From contig NZ_JARXYX010000037.1 in assembly GCF_029893585.1 (NCBI RefSeq), forward strand, positions 1 to 64,000: DNA of 64,000 bases, in the 5' to 3' direction. Each line of letters starts with the position of its first letter. The stretch's first letter is position 1. Positions 58,323-64,000 of this stretch are shown one piece after another. Source of the stretch: Streptomyces sp. LBL (GTDB taxonomy: Bacteria; Actinomycetota; Actinomycetes; Streptomycetales; Streptomycetaceae). The translations under genes and the position numbers were made by a program. A model generated the notes under the pieces. The model saw only the letters and a list, made by a program, of their open reading frames with translations. It did not search any database and was not told the DNA's origin.

Positions 58323-60053
58323 CTAGTTGGAGGAGCCCCCGCTGAGATCATCGATGAATCCGGTCACCTTGCCGAACCAGTCACCGAGCTGCGCCCAGTA
58401 GCCCTTGCCCGTCCCGATCCAGTCCTGGAGCGGGCTGAACTCCCAGACCAGCCAGCTCGCGACGAACAGGATGATGATCGTGAACAGGCAGCCCTTGAGG
58501 CAGCCCAGGCCCGGGATCCTCATCCGGTTGGCGCTGCGCTGCCGCGGCTCGCGCGGCTCGCGCGGGGCCCGCCGCGGCTCCTGCCGCTCCGGCGGCGGCG
58601 CGTACCGCTGCGGCTGCGGCTGCTGCCGGGGCTGCTGCTGCGGGGCGTACTGCTGGGGCTGCTGCTGCGGCTGGCCGTAGCCGGGTTGCGCGGGCTGCCC
58701 GTAGCCGGCCTGCGGAGGCCGCTGCTGAGGCTGCTGCTGGGGCTGTTGCTGAGGGGGCCGCTGCTGCGGCCGGGCGACCTGCCGCTGGGGGCGGCGGCGC
58801 AGCGGGTCCTCGTTCGGATCGAGGTACTGGACCTGCGTCTGCTCGTTGCGGTCACGGGCGGCGCGCAGCTGGTTCTGCCAGGGGTGCGGATCCTCGGGTC
58901 CACCGGACTGCCCGGGCTGCCCTGGCTGCTGCCCCGGCTGCCCCGGCGGCAACGGCGGCATGACGGCGGTCGGGTCCGCCGCGCCCCGGTTGGGGAGGAC
59001 GGCGGTGGGGTCGGCGGCGCCCACGGGGCCGCCGGTGTGCGGCAGGACGCTGGTCGCGGCGGCGGGGTCGTACGCACCCGCGCCGTGCTGCAGCACCTGC
59101 GTCGGGTCGGCGGCGCCGGGCGCCCCCGGGACGGCCGCCGGGGTCGGATCGGGCGCCAGCAGTGCGCCGACGCCCTCGGCCGCGGCGATCTGCGCGGAGT
59201 TCGCGTGCACGCCGATGCCCTCGGCGACGGTGCGCAGGCCGCGGGCGAGGCTCTCGGCGCTCGGCCGTTCGTCCGGGTTCTTGCGCAGACAGCGCTCGAT
59301 GACCGTCCACAGCGGGCCGGGGACCGTGGAGGGGCGGCGCGGTTCGGCGTTCAGGTGCTGGTACAGGACTTCGAGTGCCGTGTCACCGGCGAACGGCGGA
59401 CGACCGGTGACCAGCTCGTACAGCAGGATGCCGGCACCGTAGATGTCGACGGCGGAGGTCTGCGGGCGACCCTCGGCGGACTCGGGCGCTATGTACGCGG
59501 GCGTGCCGACGAACTCGTGGGTGCGGGTCAGTCCGGGCGAGTCGGCCAGTCGGGCGATGCCGAAGTCGGTCAGCAACGGGTGCAGCTGGTCGCCGTACTG
59601 CCGGAGCAGGACGTTGGCCGGTTTCAGGTCGCGGTGGACTACGCCGTCCGCGTGACTGGCGGCGAGCGCGTCGGCGATCTGGGCGGTCAGCAGCGCGGCG
59701 CCGACGGGGCTGAAGGGGCCGTTCTCGCGCAGGTAGCGGTGCAGGTCCGGGCCCTCGACGAGGTCCATGACCAGGGCGAGCAGATCACCCTCGACCACCA
59801 GGTCGCGCACCCGCACGATGTTCGGGTGGGTCAGCCGGAGCAGGACGGAGCGCTCCCGCAGGAACCGCATCACGATGTCGGGGTCGTTCGCGAGTTCCTC
59901 CTTGAGGACCTTGATCGCGACGGTCTCCCCGGGCTGGCCCTGCACGGCCGCCTCGGCACCGGCGGCCTCGCGCTGGCGTGCCCGCCAGACGGTCCCGGTG
60001 GCACCGCGTCCCAGCGGCTCCTCGAGGAAGTACTTGCTGCCTACCGGCCGCAC
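58323..60053 (-). CDS. pkaA: serine/threonine protein kinase PkaA
   Basis: A 576-residue Hanks-type kinase. Gly loop GRGATGTVW, VAIKVLKEE, HRDLKPANVLL, TDFGIARL and YIAPESAEG (APE position with one change) are seen. The linker (about 290-510) is Gln/Pro-rich with QPQQQPQQ repeats and repeated ADPTAVLP/ADPTQVL units, which could be phosphothreonine or FHA-binding sites. The C-terminus has one membrane helix, GCLFTIIILFVASWLVW, and a short tail. The GTG at 60053 follows GGGAGCG. The divergent FHA-FtsK gene beyond the 412-base gap is a likely partner. Confidence 0.92.
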   Translation of the reverse strand: MRPVGSKYFLEEPLGRGATGTVWRARQREAAGAEAAVQGQPGETVAIKVLKEELANDPDIVMRFLRERSVLLRLTHPNIVRVRDLVVEGDLLALVMDLVEGPDLHRYLRENGPFSPVGAALLTAQIADALAASHADGVVHRDLKPANVLLRQYGDQLHPLLTDFGIARLADSPGLTRTHEFVGTPAYIAPESAEGRPQTSAVDIYGAGILLYELVTGRPPFAGDTALEVLYQHLNAEPRRPSTVPGPLWTVIERCLRKNPDERPSAESLARGLRTVAEGIGVHANSAQIAAAEGVGALLAPDPTPAAVPGAPGAADPTQVLQHGAGAYDPAAATSVLPHTGGPVGAADPTAVLPNRGAADPTAVMPPLPPGQPGQQPGQPGQSGGPEDPHPWQNQLRAARDRNEQTQVQYLDPNEDPLRRRPQRQVARPQQRPPQQQPQQQPQQRPPQAGYGQPAQPGYGQPQQQPQQYAPQQQPRQQPQPQRYAPPPERQEPRRAPREPREPRQRSANRMRIPGLGCLKGCLFTIIILFVASWLVWEFSPLQDWIGTGKGYWAQLGDWFGKVTGFIDDLSGGSSN

Positions 60054-60465
60054 GTCATGCGCTCCCTGCTGCTTGCCTGTGTCCCGAGCTGCTTGCCTGT
60101 GTTCCGACCTACTGTAGTGCCGCCCCGCAGGACGGCAGCCTGTCGTCCGTCTGCGCCTCTTACGTACGGCTTGCCGTAGTTGTTCGAAGGAAAGACGCTC
60201 GGCCCGGTCGGCTGGTTGCCGGGTTCGGACGTGACCGATCTCAAGCGGCCCCCGTTGGGGCACCGGTCGGGCACTTTTGCGGGCAGAGCCGACCATTCAA
60301 GATCATTTGGTGCCGGGGGGCGGGCGCGTTGTCAGTGACAGGTGCGAGGATGCCTTCCGTACTGGCCGACGTGCTCGTGGTGGTGGGGGAAGTCCGCGGT
60401 GGGGGACCGCCGGGGCAGCTTCACCCCTGTCGCGGGCGCCCGCGCGGAAGGGACCGCTGACGGCG
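60054..60465. other. divergent pkaA-FtsK intergenic region
   Basis: 412 bases with no convincing gene. It must contain the promoters of pkaA (left) and of the FHA-FtsK gene (right). A long dyad is not evident. Confidence 0.5.
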
Positions 60466-63400
60466 ATGCAGATCCGGCTGACCGTCGTAGACCCGCAGGG
60501 CCCGCCCGATCGGGCGCGGGGCCACGCCGCGAGCTGCGATGTGCTGGTCACGGCACCCGCGGGCACCGCCCTGGCCGCGGTGGCGTCGGCGCTCGCCTCG
60601 GCGGTCTCCGCAGGCGACAGCCCGCTCGTGTTGTACGCCGGCGGGGAGCGGCTCGACGCCCAGCGCTGCACCCTGGGCGAGCCCCCGCTGATCGACGGCG
60701 CCGTGCTGTCCCTGGGCACCCCGGGCGAGCCGGAGGCCCACCCCGAGCTGGACGACGCCCCGACCCAGCTCCAGGTCATCGCCGGCCCGGACGCGGGCGG
60801 GGTCCATCTGCTGCACGGCGGCCAGATCCACCTCGGCCGCTCCGCCGACGCCGACGTCCCGCTCGACGATCCGGACGTTTCCCGGCTGCACTGCGCGGTG
60901 ACGGTCGCCGCCGACGGCCGGGTCTCGGTCGCCGACCTCAACTCCACGAACGGCACCACGCTGGACGGCACCCGCGTGAGTACCCGCCCGGTCCGCTTCG
61001 CCCCGGGCGCCCTGCTGCGGCTCGGTGAGTCGGCCCTGCGGCTGGCTCCGGCCGGCGGCCCGGGGGCCCGGGTGCGGACGGCTCCGGACGGCGAGGGGCA
61101 CGTGCGCGTGCCGACCGCCGACGGTACGGGGGACGACCCGGCTCCGGGATCCGGGTCCGAGGGCGGCCCCGCCCCCTCCGGCCGGACTCATCACGCGTAC
61201 GGCTCGGCGGGCCGGAGGGCCTCGACACGCGCCTCGGGCGCCCAGGGCAACGGCCCCGTCGAACCACCGCCGGTCGCACCCGACGAGGGCGGGGCCCCGC
61301 ACATCGGGGCCAGGGGTGCGCGGCCGTACGGCCGGACGAGCGCCGTCCCGCGGGACGGCTCCGGCGCGGGGCCCGGCGACAGCGGCGCGACCCACGCCGG
61401 GCGGTTCGGGGTGGGTGGCGTGGACGGCACCTCGGTACCCGGAGACCTCGGACAGACCCGCGGCGGTGCGTCCGGGGCCGACCACCCGCCCCGGGGTGTC
61501 TCCGGAGACTTCGGACAGCCCCCTGTGGAGTCGCCGCCCGGGGCGGATCCCTACGGCATCCGCGCGGGCCACGACCACGGAACCACCCGGGGACACGGGC
61601 GGGAACACGACCAGGGACACGGCCGGGACGACGGGTACAGCACGACGGACGACGGGTACAGCACGACGGACGACGGCACGGACCCCGCGGCCGCCGCCGA
61701 AGCCGGCCGCCGCAAGGGAACCCCTCTCCGGGGCACCGACGTCCCGCAGGGCCTGCGCAGACGCGGCGGCCTCTCGGCCTGGGCGCGTCGGCTGACCGGA
61801 GGACGCGGCGACCAGGACCCGACCGCGCGCGGGGTGTACGACGACGACGCCGAGGACACCGCCTCTCCCCCGGCGGAGCCCGAGCTCCTCGCCCCGCACT
61901 CCCAGGCCCCCGAGACCTGGCCGGACCCGGCGGCCCTGCTGCTCACCGCCCTGGGCCCCGGACCGCGCCTGTGGGAGCGCGGCCCCGGCCACCCGGAGGC
62001 GCTCACGGTCCGGTTGGGCACGGCGGACCGGGCGGCGCCCGACGGCTCGGGGCTGCTGCCCCTGGTGCCGGTGACCACCGATCTGCGCGAGGTCGGGGCG
62101 CTCGGGCTGGCGGGTCCGCGCGCGCGGCTCGCGGGGCTGGCCCGCGCGGTCGTCGCCCAGCTCGCCGCGCTGCACTCCCCCGAGACCCTCGAAATCGTCC
62201 TGATCAGCACGGACCGCTCCCGCCCCGTACAGGAGCGCACCGCCGAGTGGTCCTGGCTGGGCTGGCTCCCCCATACCCGCCCGGGACACGGCCAGGACTG
62301 CCGCCTCCTCCTCGCCTACGACCGCGAACAGGCCACCGCCCGCACCGACGAACTCCTCCGCCGCCTGGAGGACCACCTGGCGGAGGCGGGGTCCGGAACG
62401 CGGACGGCGCTCACCGCCGGCGCGGCCTCGGGGGCGGGCAGGCGCCCGTCCTGGGCCCGGGACGACGCCGGGGCGGACGCGAACGGCGAGGCGGGCGGCT
62501 TCCCCGGCCCGTACACCGTGGTCGTCGTGGACGGCGATCCCGGCGGCGCCGCCGTGCGGGAAGCGGTGGCTCGGCTGGCGCTCGAAGGCCCCCGGGCCGG
62601 GATCCACGTCGTGTGCCTCGCCGAGACGGCACCCGCGTCGCCCGCGTCCCCGGTGACGGAGACGTACGGGGCGGCCTGCGCGGCGGCCCCGGCGTTCCGG
62701 GACTGCGGTGCCGTCGCCCTGCTGAGCGGGGATGTGGCCACGGCCCTGCGGCTGATGCGGGTGGCGCGGACGGGGACGGAGCCTGCCGGCGCCGGGCGTG
62801 ACACGTCCCGGACGGGCGCGGGACCGGACCGCTCTCGGACAGGAACGCCGGCAGACGCACCCGCCGCCCACGCCGACACCGGTCCCGGCCTCGCGGGACA
62901 CGGTCCCGGCCCCACGGGACACGGTCCCGGCCCCACGGGACACGGCCCGGGCCTCGCAGGACACGACCCCGCGGTCGTCGGCGCCCCGGGAACCCACCCC
63001 CCGACACACGGCCCCATACCCCCCGGCACCGTCGCCGCCGTGGACGCCGTCTCGCTCGCCTGGGCCGAGCGGTTCGCGCGGGCGTTGGCGCCGTTGCGGG
63101 CGGAGGGCACCGCCGGTGGGCGGCACCCGAGAGTGTCGGCCCCGCTGCCCCGGACGGCCCGGCTGCTGGACGAGTTGGGGCTGGCCCGGGCCACCCCGGC
63201 GTCCCTGATGACGCGGTGGGCGGACGCGGCCGACGACACGGAGTCGCTCGGCGGACGGGCCTGGGCGGTGCTCGGTGCCGGACCACGCGGCCCGATCTGC
63301 GCGGACCTCGCGGCCGAGGGCCCGCACCTGCTGATCGAGGGACCGCCGGGCAGCGGACGTACGGAGCTGCTGCGGGCGGTGGTCGCCTCTCTCGCCGCCG

Positions 63401-64000
63401 CCGAGCGCCCCGACCGGCTGAGCATGGTCCTCATCGACGGCCGGGACAGCGTGGGCACGGACGGCGGCGGCCACGGCGAAGGCCTGCGGGTCTGTACGGA
63501 CGTACCGCATGTCACCACCCATCTGACCGCCAACGACCCCGTGCGCATGCGGGAGTTCGCGCAGTCCCTGAGCGCCGAGCTGAAGCGGCGCGCGGAGTTG
63601 CTCGGTCGGTCCGGCTTCGCCGAGTGGCACACCGGCCGCGAGTTGTCGGGCCGCCTGATAACTCAGCGCACCCCGACGGCCCGCGGCACGACCGCGGCCG
63701 GGACGGACACGAAGGCCGCACCCGGGACCTGCGCCAAGAACGGCACCGCCACAAACCCCGACCCGGCCCCCAACCGCAACCCCACCTCCGCCTCCGCCTC
63801 CGCCTCCGACGATCACAACGGTGACCTCGACAGCGTGCCCAATCCCACCCTGCGGCTGCGCCCGGCGGCCGCTCGTCGTCGGCCGGAGGTGGCCCCGCCC
63901 CTGCCTCGGCTCGTGGTCGTCGTCGACGACCTGGACCTGCTGGTCTCCCCGGCGCTGGGGTCGCGGGGCAGGCCCGCGGCCGGGTCGGTGATACGCGCGC
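60466..64000 (+). CDS. FHA domain FtsK/SpoIIIE-like ATPase, partial at window end
   Basis: The frame stays open from the ATG at 60466 to the window end (1178 codons), so the end is missing. Residues about 1-90 look YukD/ubiquitin-like (MQIRLTVVDPQGPPD). Residues about 110-170 are an FHA domain: IHLGRSADADVPLDDPDVSR, LHCAVTV, LNSTNGTTLDG. A long Gly/Pro/Arg-rich linker with tandem repeats (DDGYSTT; GHGPGPT, 24-base units at 62881-62970) follows. The ATPase has Walker A EGPPGSGRTELL (about 960) and Walker B VVVVDDLDLL near the end. FHA binds phosphothreonine, so PkaA/PkaB are candidate partners. Similar proteins are linked to type VII-like secretion, but no WXG100 gene is seen here. Confidence 0.88.
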   Translation, partial: MQIRLTVVDPQGPPDRARGHAASCDVLVTAPAGTALAAVASALASAVSAGDSPLVLYAGGERLDAQRCTLGEPPLIDGAVLSLGTPGEPEAHPELDDAPTQLQVIAGPDAGGVHLLHGGQIHLGRSADADVPLDDPDVSRLHCAVTVAADGRVSVADLNSTNGTTLDGTRVSTRPVRFAPGALLRLGESALRLAPAGGPGARVRTAPDGEGHVRVPTADGTGDDPAPGSGSEGGPAPSGRTHHAYGSAGRRASTRASGAQGNGPVEPPPVAPDEGGAPHIGARGARPYGRTSAVPRDGSGAGPGDSGATHAGRFGVGGVDGTSVPGDLGQTRGGASGADHPPRGVSGDFGQPPVESPPGADPYGIRAGHDHGTTRGHGREHDQGHGRDDGYSTTDDGYSTTDDGTDPAAAAEAGRRKGTPLRGTDVPQGLRRRGGLSAWARRLTGGRGDQDPTARGVYDDDAEDTASPPAEPELLAPHSQAPETWPDPAALLLTALGPGPRLWERGPGHPEALTVRLGTADRAAPDGSGLLPLVPVTTDLREVGALGLAGPRARLAGLARAVVAQLAALHSPETLEIVLISTDRSRPVQERTAEWSWLGWLPHTRPGHGQDCRLLLAYDREQATARTDELLRRLEDHLAEAGSGTRTALTAGAASGAGRRPSWARDDAGADANGEAGGFPGPYTVVVVDGDPGGAAVREAVARLALEGPRAGIHVVCLAETAPASPASPVTETYGAACAAAPAFRDCGAVALLSGDVATALRLMRVARTGTEPAGAGRDTSRTGAGPDRSRTGTPADAPAAHADTGPGLAGHGPGPTGHGPGPTGHGPGLAGHDPAVVGAPGTHPPTHGPIPPGTVAAVDAVSLAWAERFARALAPLRAEGTAGGRHPRVSAPLPRTARLLDELGLARATPASLMTRWADAADDTESLGGRAWAVLGAGPRGPICADLAAEGPHLLIEGPPGSGRTELLRAVVASLAAAERPDRLSMVLIDGRDSVGTDGGGHGEGLRVCTDVPHVTTHLTANDPVRMREFAQSLSAELKRRAELLGRSGFAEWHTGRELSGRLITQRTPTARGTTAAGTDTKAAPGTCAKNGTATNPDPAPNRNPTSASASASDDHNGDLDSVPNPTLRLRPAAARRRPEVAPPLPRLVVVVDDLDLLVSPALGSRGRPAAGSVIRA

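Overview
This is a 64 kb piece of a Streptomyces chromosome. The signs are very high GC, near-total G/C third positions, a gene order I recognise from the S. coelicolor SCO2930-SCO2975 neighbourhood (recalled, not checked), an ECF sigma/anti-sigma pair of the SigU type, the PkaA/PkaB kinases, MatAB-like hyphal glycan genes, a LAETG sortase substrate and an actinobacterial tmRNA.

Layout. (1) 1-2743 is foreign, lower-GC DNA: a truncated IS1380-like transposase, an orphan gene and an endonuclease VII-fold gene. It ends exactly in the 3' half of a tRNA-Cys, the usual footprint of a tRNA-targeting integrative element. (2) 2858-16224, almost all on the minus strand: a double SUKH-4 protein, a three-subunit molybdenum hydroxylase operon with an unusually long iron-sulfur subunit, a GlcNAc-type operon (solute-binding protein, two permeases, cytoplasmic GH20 hexosaminidase), a DUF3039 protein and a YqgE-family protein. 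(3) 16577-28425: murA, hup, a malic enzyme, a structured small RNA candidate, helD, rsuA-sigU, a CGNR regulator, nnaR and narK. (4) 28666-36790 is accessory: a DUF2975/HTH pair behind a 45-bp perfect dyad, an ATPase plus Roadblock/LC7 cluster without its GTPase, an enoyl-CoA-hydratase-like gene with a P450 of lower GC, and an IS200/IS605 remnant. (5) 36824-49087: acyltransferase-matB-matA surface-glycan genes, then a plus-strand ABC transporter/GH31 alpha-xylosidase/LacI operon with a clear promoter and operator. (6) 49110-64000: hydrolase, ssrA-smpB, an S41 protease, ftsEX, a small zinc-ribbon membrane protein, the LAETG protein, prfB, pkaB, pkaA and the start of an FHA-FtsK-like ATPase that runs off the window.

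How it works together. Most operons are tightly packed with ATGA/GTGA start-stop overlaps. Two sugar import-and-hydrolysis operons each pair one lipoprotein and two permeases, with no ATPase, to one cytoplasmic glycosidase. SmpB and tmRNA form the ribosome rescue pair, and FtsE/FtsX with the S41 protease are envelope functions. PkaA/PkaB sit head to head with an FHA protein that could read their phosphothreonines. The most unusual features are the Roadblock cluster without a GTPase, the very long low-complexity arm on the [2Fe-2S] subunit together with loss of the catalytic Glu in its large subunit, the tRNA-Cys attachment scar, the structured RNA between malic enzyme and helD, and repeated short tandem-repeat expansions at gene ends across the whole window.
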